DNA from: Tolypeutes matacus
Taxonomy: Eukaryota; Chordata; Mammalia; Cingulata; Chlamyphoridae
Length of the DNA: 64,000 bases
Direction of reading: 5' to 3'
NCBI GenBank assembly: GCA_026826555.1
Contig: JAKSZT010054458.1
Span: 3,701,569-3,765,568, forward strand
Shown here: in pieces, positions 1 through 11,347 of the stretch
How the letters are laid out: every line of letters begins with the position of its first letter
How positions within the stretch are numbered: the stretch's first letter is position 1
Position numbers and translations under genes: made by a program
Notes under the pieces: generated by a model
Seen by the model: only the letters and a program-made list of their open reading frames with translations
Databases searched by the model: none
What the model was told of the DNA's origin: nothing

Positions 1-245
1 AGTTTTACCGTCACAATATCTCAGGGATAGGAGAAGGGAGCACTTCCTGGTGGCTGGGAGGTCTAATAACCACAGCCCATTGTTTCAGCTTCTTCGTCTC
101 TCTATCCCTCATTCTCCTGGTAGCTGTAAATAGAGCCCCAGTCCACTGCACCTCAAAACAGGTCCCCAAGGCAGCCTCTGGCTCCCTTTCCATTGTTTTA
201 GCAAGAGCTGTGCCCTCTCTGCCTAAACTGTCAGCCATGTTCCCT
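1..245 (-). mobile_element. L1 5' UTR fragment, cut by window edge
   Basis: Read on the minus strand, this starts near 245 and continues past position 1. It resembles the minus-strand L1 5' end at about 56900-57165: both share a stretch reading roughly AGGAGaaTGAGGGA.AGA.AGA, followed by a GAAG.TGAAA motif, and both carry an ATGGC motif near the start. The frame is open for 75 codons on the minus strand, but that alone is not evidence of coding. The rest of the element lies outside the window. The assignment rests on this internal similarity and on general knowledge of L1 5' ends. Confidence 0.5.
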
Positions 246-344
246 TAACTGCTTCTTAACACACTTTGCCCTGAATTTTCTGTTGGTATTCATCTTTTGC
301 TTAATGATTTGTAAGAAATATTTATGTATAGGCAATTTTATTAT

Positions 345-850
345 TTTTCTATTACTGTTTAAAAAATACCACTAGTTTAGAAGATTAAACAAGGCTTATT
401 TATAACCTCACAGTTATGTAGGTGAAGTACAGAAGGCTTGATTGAGTTCTCCAGAGTCTCTCAAGCCCAAAATCAGGCTTCTTGTCTGGAGGCTATAGGG
501 GTCAATCCACTTCAATTCTCATTCAGTCACTTGGGGGTGTAGGACAGAAGTGCTTATTTTCTTATCTGTCCTTTGGTAGTTGCTCTCAGCTTCATCGCAA
601 GTCCTACTTCAATCTATAAAACAATATTAGCAGTCAAATCCTTCCCATTTTTTGTTTTTTTCTGACTTACCTTAGTGTGATCAGCTGTAGAAAACTCCCT
701 GGTTTTAAAGGCTGATATGATTAAATTAGGAAACCCAGATGATCCGTCTTTTGATTTACTCAAATTAAACTGATTAGTAACCTTATATTCCTTTGCAAAA
801 GCCCTAGTTAGTATGTCCTGTCCCTTTATATGCACCCTCCCATGGATTAG
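345..850 (-). mobile_element. MLT1-type (MaLR) LTR, degraded
   Basis: The plus strand reads like the reverse complement of an MLT1 LTR. It has a CTATTACTGTTTAAAAAATACC start, a 'cttatttataacctcacagtt' core, a 'tctggaggctataggggtcaatcc' segment, and near 720-800 the 'gatgatc...actgattagtaacctta' and 'cctttgcaaaagccc' segments in the expected order. MLT1 LTRs are non-autonomous ERV-L-related elements older than the placental radiation. Ends are approximate and no target duplication was found. Confidence 0.6.
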
Positions 851-1630
851 GTGGGAAATCTTAAAGGTCCATTTTAAGGTTCTGCCAAAACCACCACCAT
901 ATTATTCATATATTTTGCAAATATTTTCTTAATTTTATTTTTATTTTTTATTTCTATTTCTTTACAACTACTTGCTTTCATAATTTTATTTTTTAAATGA
1001 TATTCACCTATGTATAAAATAAAAATAGCCAACCATGTTCTAACATATTTGTTTAATAACCTCTTTTATATGAGGTACATTTTAGTTATAGTAGAAGTAC
1101 AGAAACTATCTTTTCTTCAAAATTATGTTAATAAATTACCTAGACAAGTACCATCTATAAGTATTATTCTGTTATCTGTTTATATAAAATGTCACTTTTT
1201 TCATGAACCAAAATTTTATAATATATAAACTTCTTGATCAAATAATCTTTTTTAAGTCTCTTCTATTGATATGACTGTCTGTTATTAATTTAGTACCATC
1301 TGTTATTCTCCCACATGAACTTCTTTATTAATTTTCCAAATTCAGAAATAAAACACTATGGACAAGTTGAATTATAATTCTGTATAAAAATGAAAGAATT
1401 CTATAAAATAATTTGAGGACAACTGGCATTCTTGGGAAAATTTTCTTCCCATCCTCTAACATCACTGTAGCACATTTGTTAAAAGTCTTTAATTATATCT
1501 CTTCATCAAGTATCATTACTTTCCTATAAGTTTATTACATACATATTTTATTTATCCCTAAGTTACACAGAGCTTAGCTAAACTTAGCTTAGCTAAAGTT
1601 TGTGTGGTCATAACAAATACTTTAATCTCA
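851..1630. other. AT-rich sequence, nothing recognised
   Basis: AT-rich single-copy-looking DNA. A 72-codon open frame at 1010-1228 is low-complexity and hydrophobic, as expected by chance in AT-rich DNA. No repeat, exon or RNA gene recognised. Confidence 0.5.
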
Positions 1631-1634
1631 AATA

Positions 1635-1860
1635 AGCAAATATGAAGTGGATGCATCAAAATGACTATTCATAGGTGACATGATCTTGAACATAGAAAAT
1701 CCTAAAGAATCCACAAAAAATGATTACAAACAATAAATAGGCTCAGTTTTTTGGAGAATATAAGGAAATGACAAAAATGAATTGCATTTTTACATACAAG
1801 CAAGAACAAATGGGCAATAAAATTAAGAAAATAATTATATTTTAATATATTCAAAAATAC
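1635..1860 (+). mobile_element. Old L1 ORF2 fragment, left part of split element
   Basis: This holds the reverse-transcriptase region of an old L1 around and just after the catalytic FADD box. At 1671-1690 the text reads 'ataggtgacatgatcttgaa', so the FADD equivalent is now F-I-G-D and the enzyme is dead. The next codons ('gaaaatcctaaagaatcc') match the segment downstream of FADD in the younger L1 at 6636-6650. The element resumes at 9777 after the younger L1, giving one continuous ORF2 order across the insertion. Confidence 0.8.
1853..1860 (+). repeat. Left target-site duplication of the full-length L1
   Basis: AAAAATAC here recurs at 9777-9784, straight after the A-rich tail of the L1. It marks the insertion point and the ends of the younger element. 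Because the right copy begins with A's, its exact length is ambiguous by a few bases. Confidence 0.7.
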
Positions 1861-3458
1861 TGGGGGAGGGGAGAGTTTAAGATGGTGTCAGTTTAGGAGG
1901 GTACTCACTGACTCGCTCTCTGAAGACTGCTGGTTGGGGACAGGGTCCTGCCCGGGGTGTCTGTGCTGGGGGCGCACAGAGCATGATCCTTGGGAACTTG
2001 GATCTGGAGGGAGCAAGACAGCAAGGTAGATTGCTCAAAAAGATTCATGAGTTTTCCACTTCCTGTGGTGGTTGACACAGATGGCTGAGCCCCACCCTCA
2101 GGGAAAAAAGGTTGGTTTGAGCTGCGACTCCCACAGGCAACCCAGTGAGAGGGAACATTCTCTGAGAGTGGAAGGGTTCTGACAGAAGATGGAGAGGGGT
2201 TTCCTTTCCGTGGATTTGGCTGCCTGGACCCCCTCGTAGCTTTGGGGAGCAGATAACCTGGCTTGAAGCAGCACCTGGCTGAGGGGAAAGGCGAATCTTC
2301 TGAGAGAGCCTGATTTACCCAGTAACCCAGTGATACTGAAGCTTGGTTCCAGAGAAGGCAGAGTCAGCCAATTTTATCATTCTACACTGACAAGCATGAG
2401 AGCTTTAGCTCCTCTGGGGAGGCCAGGAAGTGGGAAGCATTGATTAGTTTCCACAAACCTATTTAGGGTTCCCTCAGTGAAGGGGGTGGTCTAGAAGAAG
2501 ACTTCTTTAGGGTACCTTATTTCCCCCCCAAAAAAGAGAAGAGGACAGTCTTTTTAAAAAATAAAAAAAAGAAATTTTTTAAAAAACTTAGTTTAATCGC
2601 TAAAATCTGCCTCAAAACCTGCAGATAGAACCTTGTAGGGCATTTGATTGATGAACACAAGTAGCCTGAGAGGTTCCACAAGAGCCCAAGAAGGAACACT
2701 GTTCTTTCTTAGCTTTGTTTGACTGCTTGTTTGTGTGGTTGTTTGGTTTTTCTTTGTTTATTTGTTGTCTCTTGCTTTCCTTTCCTCTTTCCTACCCCCT
2801 TCTTTTTTTTTTTCTTTCTTTTTCTTTAAATTAGGTGCTGCTAGCTTGTCTCTTTTTTGCTGTGCTTCTTCTTCCGTGATTTCCCATTCTATGTATATAT
2901 TGATTTTGTCACCAAACGCTATCTCTTTTCCTTCCTTCATATTTCTGCCTTTGGCTTGCTGCTGTGGTTCTTACATACCCACCATTTTCATTTGCCCACA
3001 ACTTAAGGGTGTCAATTTCTCTTCTATCTGTTCTGTTTTCTTCTTTTTTCATTATTATTAACTTTTTCCTTTCAGCCCTTTCTTTACTCTTTCTCTCTCT
3101 ACTCATCATTCTAGCATTCTAAATATTATATATATTTTCATCTATTTGGTTTCCTAGTCCATTTTAGGTACTCCACTTTTTTCCCTATTACTCTACACTG
3201 CCTAAATGAGTTAAATATTCATTTTACTAATTCTTATATGGCTGCTCTTCTAACTTTTGTCAATATTACTATTATCCTTCTTCGTTTCTCACATCTTTCG
3301 ATTCCTCTAGCCCTAATCTTTTGCCCTCAAGGGAACATCGAAAAAAGCAAGGAAATAAAATAAGAAGAACAGAGTCTTAAAAAGAAAACTTAAAACAGAT
3401 GCAGAAACACCAGGTAAATAAAACTCTAGAATAGAGAGAGAAGCAAATCAACTGAATA
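1861..3458 (+). promoter_or_regulatory. L1 5' UTR with internal promoter region
   Basis: The first ~650 bases are GC-richer than the surroundings and start with a G-rich block and an AAGATGG core, which resembles the YY1 site near the start of primate L1s but ends TG rather than C. From about 2700 to 3110 the strand switches to a T/C-rich tract with runs such as TTTTTTTTTT and CTTTCC. The last part before 3459 turns A-rich, as is usual before ORF1. L1 5' UTRs act as internal RNA polymerase II promoters; activity here is inferred, not visible. Short open frames in the pyrimidine tract (2517-3109, both strands) are compositional artefacts. Confidence 0.7.
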
Positions 3459-4459
3459 ATGCATCAAGATAAAATGATGATTAGAGGGCAACAAAAAATT
3501 ACAAACCACACTGAGAAACAGGAAGACATGAACCAGTCCAAAGAACAAACTAAAAACCAAGAAGAGATACAGAACATCGAACAACTAATCAAAGCTTTCC
3601 AAACAAATATCATGGACCAACTTAATGAAGTGAAGGAAAAGATTAAGGACATTAAGAAGACACTGGGAGAACATACAGAAGTAATTGTAAACATACATAA
3701 AAATGTAGTGGATATGATGGTGGTCAATGGTACAATCCAAGAAATCAAAAAGATGCTGGATTCATATAACAACAGATTTGAACAAGCAGAAATAAAAATT
3801 AGTGATGTGGAAGACAATACATCTGAAATCAAACAGATAGCAGAACAGGTAGATAAAAAGATAGAAAAAATCCAGCAGGGACTCAGGGATTTAACTGACA
3901 ACAAAAAATGCACAATCATACGCATTATAGGCATTCCAGAAGGAGAAAAGAAGGGAAAGGGGACAGAAGGAGTGTTGAAGGAAAAAATGGCTGAAAACAC
4001 CCCAACCCTACAGAGAGAGATGGATGTACATGTCCAGGAAGCCACACCCCAAACTGTATAAATCCCAACAGGCCAACTCCAAGACATATACTTGTCAAAA
4101 TATCCACTACTCAAGACAAAGAGATAATACTCAAGGCAGCAAGAGAAAAGAGAACCATCACATACAAGGGAAGCACAATAAGATTAAGTGCAGATTTCTC
4201 ATCTGAAACCATGGAGGCAAGAAGACAATGGTATGACAAAGTCAAAGTACCAAAAGAAAAAAACTTCCAGCCACAAATTCTGTATCAAGCAAAACTGGCA
4301 TTCAAAAATGATAGAGAGTTCAAAATATTCACACATAAACAGAAATTAAGAAAGTATGCCAATGAGAAGAAACCTGCACTTCTAGAAATACTAAAGGAAG
4401 TTATACAATTTGAAAGGAAAAAACAAGGGAGAGTTAGAGAAGAGTGTAAAAATAACTAA
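3459..4459 (+). pseudogene. L1 ORF1 (RNA-binding chaperone), one frameshift
   Basis: ORF1p is the trimeric RNA-binding protein that packages L1 RNA. The first frame (3459-4061, 200 codons) starts MHQDKMMIRG and has long heptad-like, K/E-rich stretches for the coiled coil (about residues 30-145), then the RRM-like start with IIRIIGIPEGE near residue 155. At about 4045-4061 a small deletion shifts the frame. The next frame (about 4061-4459) is open to the end and holds the C-terminal domain with SETMEARRQW (about 4199-4228) and NFQPQILY. So the whole protein is present apart from one indel, which fits decay after insertion. The ATG at 3459 is followed by an uninterrupted frame; an alternative start was not obvious. 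Confidence 0.85.
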
Positions 4460-4513
4460 AAAGACAAAAAGAGAAATAAAAACAACATATGACATACATT
4501 ACCCAAAGAAAAT

Positions 4514-7500
4514 ATGGCTGAAGTAAGAAATTCATTGCAAGTAATAACACTGAATGTTAATGGATTAAATTCACCACTCAAGAGACTCAGATTGACAGAA
4601 TGGAAAGGAAATGTGATCCATCTATATGCTGCCTATAAGAAATCCACCTGCAACCCAAGGATTCAAGGAGGCTGAAAGTGAATGGCGGGAAAACCATTTT
4701 AAAAGCAAACAATAGCCAAAAAGGGCAAGAGTAGCTATCCTAATATCGACAAAATAGACTCTAAATGCAAAACTATTGTAAGAGACAAAGATGGACACTA
4801 TATATTAGCAAAACGGGTAGCCTCTCAAGAAGAGAGAACAATCATAAACATTTATGCACCTAATTGTGTTGCCTCAAAAGACATGAAACAAACTCTGAAA
4901 AAACTAAGTGAAGAAATAAATGCCTCTACAATTATAGTGGGGGACTTTAATACACCATTATCACCATTAGACAGACATCTAGACAGAGAATCAATAAAGA
5001 AACAAAGACTCTGAACAATATATTAGAGGACCTGGACCTAATAGACATATACAGAACACTACACCCAAACACATCAGGATTTACATGCTTCTCGAGTGCA
5101 CATGGAACATACTGCAAGACAGCCCACATGCTAGGCCACAGAATAGCTCTCAATGAATTCAGAAAGATTGAGATTATACAAAGTAATTTCTCTGACCACA
5201 ATGGAAAGAAATTGGAAATCACTAAGAGCCAGAGATACAAATTAGGCACAAAGATATGGAAGTTAAACAACACACTCTTAAACAAACAGTGGGTCAGGGA
5301 GAAATCTCAAAAGAAATCAGTAACTACCTTGAAACTAATGAAAATGACAGCACAACATATCAAAACCCATGGGATAAAGCCAAAGCTGTCCTGAGAGGGA
5401 AATTCATAGCCATAAATACATATATTAAAAAGAAGAAATAACAAAAATCAAAGCCCTAACTGCACACTTGGAGGCATTGGGAAATCAACAACAAACTAAA
5501 CCTAAAGGAAGTAGAAAGAAGGAAATAACAAAGATTAGGGCAGAACTAAATGAAATAGAGAATAAGAATGCACTAGAAAAAATAAACAAAACCAAAAGCT
5601 GGTTCTTAGAGAAGATCAATAAAATTGACGAGCCCTTACCCAAACTAACAAAGAAAAAGAGAGAACAGATGCAAATACACAAAATAAGGAATGAGAAAGG
5701 GGATATCACTACTGACCCCACAGAAATAAAGAGTATCATAAGAGGATACTTTGAAAAATTATATGCCAACAAAAATGATAATTTAGAGGAAATGGACAAA
5801 TTTCTAGAAACTCAAAAACAGCCTACAGTAACAAAAGAAGAAATTGATGAACTCAACAGTACAATTACAAGTAAAGAGATAGACTCAGTCATGAAAATCC
5901 TCCCAACTAAGAAGAGCCCAGGACCAGATGGCTTCACAGCTGAATTCTACCAAACATTCCAGAAAGAGCTAACACCAATTCTGCTTAAGCTTTTCCAAAA
6001 AATAGAAAGAGAATGAATATTGCCTAACTCATTCTATAATGCCAGCATTACCCTAATACCAAAGCCAAACAAAGATACCACAAGAAAGGAAAATTACAGA
6101 CCAATTTCTCTAATGAACCTAGATGCTAAAATTCTCAACAAAATGCTTGCTAATCGCATTCAACAACATATCAAAAGAATTATACACCATGACTAAGTGG
6201 GTTACATCCTGGGTATGCAAGGATGGTTCAATATAAGAAAATCAATCAATGTAATACACCACACAAACAGATTGAAAGAAAAAAAATCACATGATTATCT
6301 CTATAGATGCAGAAAAAGCATTGGACAAAATATAGCACTCTTTCCTGATAAAAACACTGCAAAAGAAAGGAATAGAAGAAAACTTTCTGAATATGATAAA
6401 GGGTATATATGAAAAACCAAAATCTAAAATCATCTTCAATTGTGAAATCCTAAAAGCCTTCCCTCTGAGATCGGGAAAAAGACAAGGATACTGACTATCA
6501 CTACTCCTATTTAACATTGTCTTAGAAGTACTTGCGTAAGCACTGGGGCAAGAAAAAGATATAAAAGGCATCCAAATTGGAAAAGAAGAAGTAAAAAATT
6601 CATTATTTGCAGACGACATGATCCTATATGTAGAAAGCCCTAAGAAATCCACAGCAAAGTTTAGAGAACTTATAAAAGAGTTCAGTAATGTCGCAAGCTA
6701 TAACATCAATGCTCAAAAATCAGTAGCATTTCTGTACAGCAATAATGAGCAATCTGAGGAGGAAATAAAAAAAATACCATTTACAACAGTAAATAAAAGA
6801 ATCAAATATCTAGGAAAAAATTTAACTAAAGATGCAAAGGACTTATATACAGAAAACTATACAACACTGTTAAAGGAAATCAAAGAAGACTTAAATAAAT
6901 GGAAGAATATTCCCTTTTCATGGATAGGAAGACTAAACACCATCAAGATGTCTATCCTACCCAAACTAATCTACATATTTAATGCAATCCCAGTAAAAAT
7001 CAACACTGTATTTTTTAAGGAACCGGAAAAACTAACTACAAAATATATTTGGAAAGGTAAGAGGCCCCGAATAACCAAAGACATATTAAAAAAGAAAAAT
7101 GAAGTTGGAGGTATCACACTACCTGACTTTAAAACATACTACAAAGCTACAGTGCTCAAAACTGCATGGTATTGGCACAAGGATAGACATACTTACCAAT
7201 GGAACTGAATTGAGATTTCTGATATAGATTCTCGCATACACAGTCATCTGATACTCTACTAGGTCACCAAGCCAGCTCAGTTGGGAGAGAATGGCCACTT
7301 TAACAAGTGGTACTTGGAGAACTGGATATCCATATCCAAAACTATGAGAGAGGAATACCATCTCACACCTTATACAAAAATCAACTCAAGATGGAACAAA
7401 GATCTAAATATAAGAGCCAAAACCATAAAGACCTTGGAAGACAATGTAGGGAAGCACCTACAAGACCTTGTAATAGGAAATGGTTTCATGAACTTCACAC

Positions 7501-8326
7501 CCAAAGCATGAGCAACAAAAGGAAAAATAGATAAATGGGATCTCCTCAAAATTAAAAACTTCTGCAGCTCAAAGGACATTATTAAGAAAATAAAAAGACA
7601 GCCTAACCAATGGGAGAAAATATTTGGCAACCATATATCTGATAGGAGCCTAATATCCTGCATATATAAAGAAATCCTACACCTCAAAAATAAAAAGACA
7701 AACAACCCATTTAAAAAATGGGCAAGTGACCTGAAAAGACACTTCTCCAAGGAAGAAATACAAATGGCTAAAAAAAGCACATGAAAAAATGCTCGGCATC
7801 ACTAGCTATTAGGGAAATGCAAATCAAAACTACAATGAGATACCAACTTACACCCATTAGAATGGCAGCTATTAAAAACACAGTAGACTATAATTATTGG
7901 AGAGGATGTGGAGGAATGGGAACCCTCATCCACTGCTGGTGGAATTGTGGAATGGTCAAGCCACTGTGGAGGACAGTTTGGCAGTTCTTCAGAATACTAA
8001 CAATAGATCTTCCATATGATCCAGCCATTGCATTGCTGGGTATATACCCAGAAGAATTGAAAGCAAAGGCACGAACAGATATATGCCCACCAATGTTCAT
8101 AACGGCATTATTCACTATTGTCAACAGTTGCAATTAGCCCAGGTGCCCATCAATAGATGAATGGATAAACGAAATGTGGTACATGCATACAATGGAATAT
8201 TACTCAGCTGTAAAAAGGAATAAAGTGCTAACACATGGGATAACATAGATGAATCTTGAATTCCTTATGCTGAGTGAAGCAAGCCAGGCATTGAAAGATG
8301 AACAATATATGACCTCACTGATTTGA
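4514..8326 (+). pseudogene. L1 ORF2 (endonuclease-reverse transcriptase), disrupted
   Basis: ORF2p nicks the target and copies L1 RNA. It begins at ATG 4514 with VITLNVNGLNSP of the endonuclease. A stop at 4673 and several frameshifts follow. Visible landmarks in order: IINIYAPN (about 4845) and IIVGDFNTPLSPLD (about 4930) of the endonuclease, SDHN (about 5190), [13 protein letters not shown] (about 5915) of the RT palm, an intact FADD box (6606-6617, [11 protein letters not shown]), [16 protein letters not shown] (about 7140), a Cys/His-poor C-terminal region and the MEYYSAVKRN segment near 8190. The region where the endonuclease QETH glutamate is expected (about 4610-4640) is altered. The end, near 8326, is approximate. 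Confidence 0.85.
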
Positions 8327-9776
8327 ATGGAGGAAAGTGAGCAGTCTCTAAGAACCATTGTCTGAAAGATAGGTTAACAAGAGAGAGAAAGAAAGAGAAA
8401 GTTGTGAGCCATCACCATATGGACATAATCTATGGTAAAGAGATAGAGTATAGTTGCATAGTGAAGGATAGGACAGGTGGGTAGTGATATTACTGGGTTT
8501 GGTGGTGCAGGGTTGACAGGAGGGTAGATTAGGAAGGATGGGTTAGAATTCCCAGGATTCTGGGGGGAGAGATGAGAGAGTGACCAGGTGAACACAGGAT
8601 TTGTGGGTATGAGGTTAAAAGTGCAGGAGTGGGAATGCTCTTATGGCAATATGGCAAGGTAGTGTCACTGGTTTAGGGTGTAGGTTGGGGGGGGCATTCT
8701 GAAGGGGTGCATCTGGAGTAGGCTTCTGGGAAGTGTATGAGTGTTCATCCTGTCATAATGTGTTGGGTCGGGGAGTGGAGACCCACATGGTGAGTAGGAA
8801 GAAGCTTGACCCCCATCTTTGGGAGGACCGATTCACCCAGAAACAGACAGGTGGCTGTCTCTTAGGAGCAAGGGTAGATCCTAATAGGGGAGGACAATCA
8901 GCGTGTCAAGACCCTTGTTGCATGTAACTATGAATCTTGTCATCCAATGAGTCAAGACATGGGGGTGCATGTGCCCCACGGGGATGGGGAGGAAGGAACA
9001 GAATAGATCAAACAGGGGGTATTTAGTTGTCAGGGGAAATGTTTTTCGTTACCTTACAGTGATGGACACAGGACATAGTAAGTATCAAAAATTATTAAAC
9101 TGTACGGTATAAATTGTAAACTATACTGTAAACCATTGACAATGTTTAGTAACTATGTTTCACTATCTTTATAACAGTTATAACAATGTTACCATTCACA
9201 TACAAAAAGGTTTTAATATGGGGTGAAGGAAGGGGGAGGAGGTTGGGTATATGAGAGTCTCTAGTATTCTGTGTGTGACTTTGCTGTGACCTAAAACTTC
9301 TTTGAAAATTAAATGAAAATTTGGGAGACACTGGGGAGTAAGAGGGGGAAGGTGCCATGGTACAGACTGGACACCCGAGAACGCAGTGATAAAAGGAAAA
9401 ATGTTTAAATTTTTTTTTTTTAATTTTTAAATTTTTTCCCATTTTTTAAATAACTCAATCCTTTTAATTTTAGTGTTTTTCCTTTTAAGTTTCCAGGTAT
9501 TTTATGTCTTACATTTAAACTTATCATTGTTATTTCATTTTCCTATTAATTATATTTGGCTATTATATGGGCTTCATCTTCAAGGAAGGTTTAGATCACA
9601 GAAGGGTTACAAAGGGGACAGGAGAGGGTCATTGGTGGGGGGTGTCTGGGATGGGGGTTTCATGGGAGGAAGTTCACCTGAATATATATGAAAGATATAT
9701 AAAATTGTTCAAATGATCAAGGGGTTGGTCATGGTCACAGTGGGTGGAGAATCACTCAATAAATGAAAATTAAAAA
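8327..9776 (+). other. L1 3' UTR with G-rich tracts, polyA signal and tail
   Basis: About 1.45 kb between ORF2 and the A tail. Runs of three to eight G's are frequent, notably 8500-8720 and 9610-9670, where several G runs are closely spaced and could form a quadruplex. G-rich 3' UTR tracts are typical of mammalian L1s. A T-rich block (9408-9440) interrupts it. AATAAA at about 9760 and an A run ending near 9776 close the element. Confidence 0.75.
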
Positions 9777-9784
9777 AAAAAATA
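9777..9784 (+). repeat. Right target-site duplication of the full-length L1
   Basis: AAAAATAC copy matching 1853-1860. Directly after it, CTAGGAATACATTTAA restarts the host L1 ORF2. Confidence 0.7.
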
Positions 9785-10680
9785 CTAGGAATACATTTAA
9801 TAAAAGAAGTGCAATACTTGCACATTGGATCAGAAAACTTGATGTCATTTAGATGGTGATAATTCCAAAATTGATCTATAGATTCTGCATAATCCCTTCT
9901 AAAGTTCTAGAGTTTTTTTTTTTCTTTCAGAAATTGGTGAGCTGTCCTTAAAATTAATTCAAACTGGATTATATATTACATATAAGAGTCAAAAGCCTCT
10001 AATAATCTTATAATAAAACCCTTTGAGTTTTGGGTTAAGCAATGATTTCTTAGATATTACAACAAAAACAAAAACAATAAAATCGAACGTTGATAAGTTG
10101 GACTTAACCAAATTTAAAAGCAAAATAAATAAATAAATAAATAAAGTGCTCCAAAAAACTCCAAGAAAAGAGAACACATGGACTGACAATACATATATCT
10201 GATAAGTGATGTGTACCCAGAATATATAAAAACTCTACAACTCAATAGTAAAAAGTCAAACAATCTAAGTTTTAAAAAGTGGGGCATATGATCTAATGGC
10301 ATGTTTCTCAAAAAAATATACAAATGGGCAATAAGCACATTAAAGGTGTGCAACATAATTAGTCATTAGTAAAATGCAAATCAATATCTCAATGAGATTC
10401 CACTTCACACATATCAGAAAGAATATAATAAAAAATAGACAATGAGTTGTGTTGGAAAGAGGATGAGAATAAATTGGAATCCTTACACATTGCTGGTGGA
10501 AATATAAAATGATGTATCCACTTCAAAAAACAGTTGAGTAGTCTTGAAAATATTAATCATAGTGTTACCTTATACCAAGCAATTCCACATGTAAATATCT
10601 ATTGAAGAGAAATGAAAAAACTTGCACAGGACTGGTCATAGCAGCCATTTTCAATAAATGAATGAATAAACAAAATGTGG
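9777..10680 (+). mobile_element. Old L1 ORF2, middle part of split element
   Basis: Continues the element begun at 1635. It includes the 'taggaatacatttaa' segment that follows the RT core, and late ORF2 sequence such as 'gttggacttaaccaaatttaaaagc' (10095-10120) and 'acattgctggtggaaatataaaatg' (10488-10512), which corresponds to 'ccactgctggtggaattgtggaatgg' in the younger L1. Frameshifts and AT drift throughout. An (AAAT)n tract sits at 10125-10145. Confidence 0.85.
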
Positions 10681-11342
10681 TGTATTAGACAGTCAAAGGG
10701 GTGCTGATGCAAAATACCAGAAATTGGTTTGTTTTTATAAAGGGTATTTATATGGGGTGGAAGCTTACACTCACAAGGCCATAAAAAGGAAATTCTTTCC
10801 CTCACCAAAGTCTCTTACCACCTGTTTAGGCAAGATGGCTGCAGGTCTCTGCAAGGGTTCAGGCTTCCTCTTCTGGCTCCCTGGTCCCAGCTTCTTCTGG
10901 TCTCAGCTGTAGGCTGGGATAAGTCTCATCTCTCTCCTGGGGATCATTTCTATCCAGGCTCAGCTGCAGCTATAGGCTATCAGGCTTATTCTTTTTCTGG
11001 GGTCTCTGCTGTGCCTACAGAGCTGTCTCTATTCCTCTGTGTTCTTCTCCTGTTTACTTACTCCCCGGAGCTCAGCATTAAAATATCCAACTCTTTCCTC
11101 TGCTCTGTCATTTTCTTTGTGAGTCCCCACACACCAAGGGGGAAGGGACTCAACATCCTACTGTCATGGCCGAATCAAATCACCAATCTTAATTTAATCA
11201 AGTAAAAGTGAAACTTCTGATTTTAATACAATATAATACCCCCAGAGGAACAGACCTGTTCCTCTGTTCAAAATTCCTATTGGAATATTGGAATAATCCA
11301 ATATTTACTTTTGGAATTAATAAATGGTATCAAACTGCCACA
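10681..11342 (-). mobile_element. Solo LTR, 5-bp duplication (copy 1)
   Basis: One of five near-complete copies of a 560-810-bp repeat in this window. Ends are TGTATTAG...CTGCCACA on the plus strand, so TG...CA, and the flanks are exact TGTGG duplications (10676-10680 and 11343-11347). A 5-bp duplication and TG/CA ends are the signature of an LTR of the ERV-L/MaLR class. Read on the minus strand, it ends with an AAATA-rich signal region and TTTATAAA before the CTGACTAATACA-like terminus. No internal region is attached, so it is a solo LTR. It interrupts the old L1 near the end of ORF2. Confidence 0.85.
10825..10840 (-). promoter_or_regulatory. YY1-like motif in solo LTR copy 1
   Basis: GGCAAGATGGCTGC on the plus strand, that is GCAGCCATCTTGCC on the LTR strand, contains the YY1 core CCATCTT. 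The same block is kept in the four other near-complete LTR copies. Confidence 0.45.
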
Positions 11343-11347
11343 TGTGG

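Larger units (their letters stand above)
1861..9776 (+). mobile_element. Full-length LINE-1, nested in an older L1
   Basis: A complete L1 in sense orientation, about 7.9 kb. It has a GC-richer 5' UTR (1861-3458), ORF1 (3459-4459), ORF2 (4514 to about 8326), a long G-rich 3' UTR (about 8327-9760), an AATAAA signal at about 9760 and a short A tail. The first bases (TGGGGGAGGGG...AAGATGG) look like the conserved start of mammalian L1 5' UTRs. It sits inside the ORF2 of an older L1, with AAAAATAC on both sides. Both ORFs carry frameshifts or stops, so it cannot retrotranspose on its own. The clear duplication and readable ORFs make it much younger than its host element. Confidence 0.9.

Noticed and set aside
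2517..3109. Overlapping open frames on both strands in the L1 5' UTR
   Set aside because: They follow the T/C-rich tract (poly-F/S/L on one strand, poly-K/E on the other) and carry no domain.
3464..4114. 216-codon minus-strand open frame
   Set aside because: It is the antisense shadow of L1 ORF1; its Ser/Cys-rich composition is the mirror of the K/E-rich sense protein.
10681..11342. Long non-autonomous DNA transposon
   Set aside because: Ends are TG...CA without long inverted repeats, and the duplication is 5 bp, which fits an LTR.
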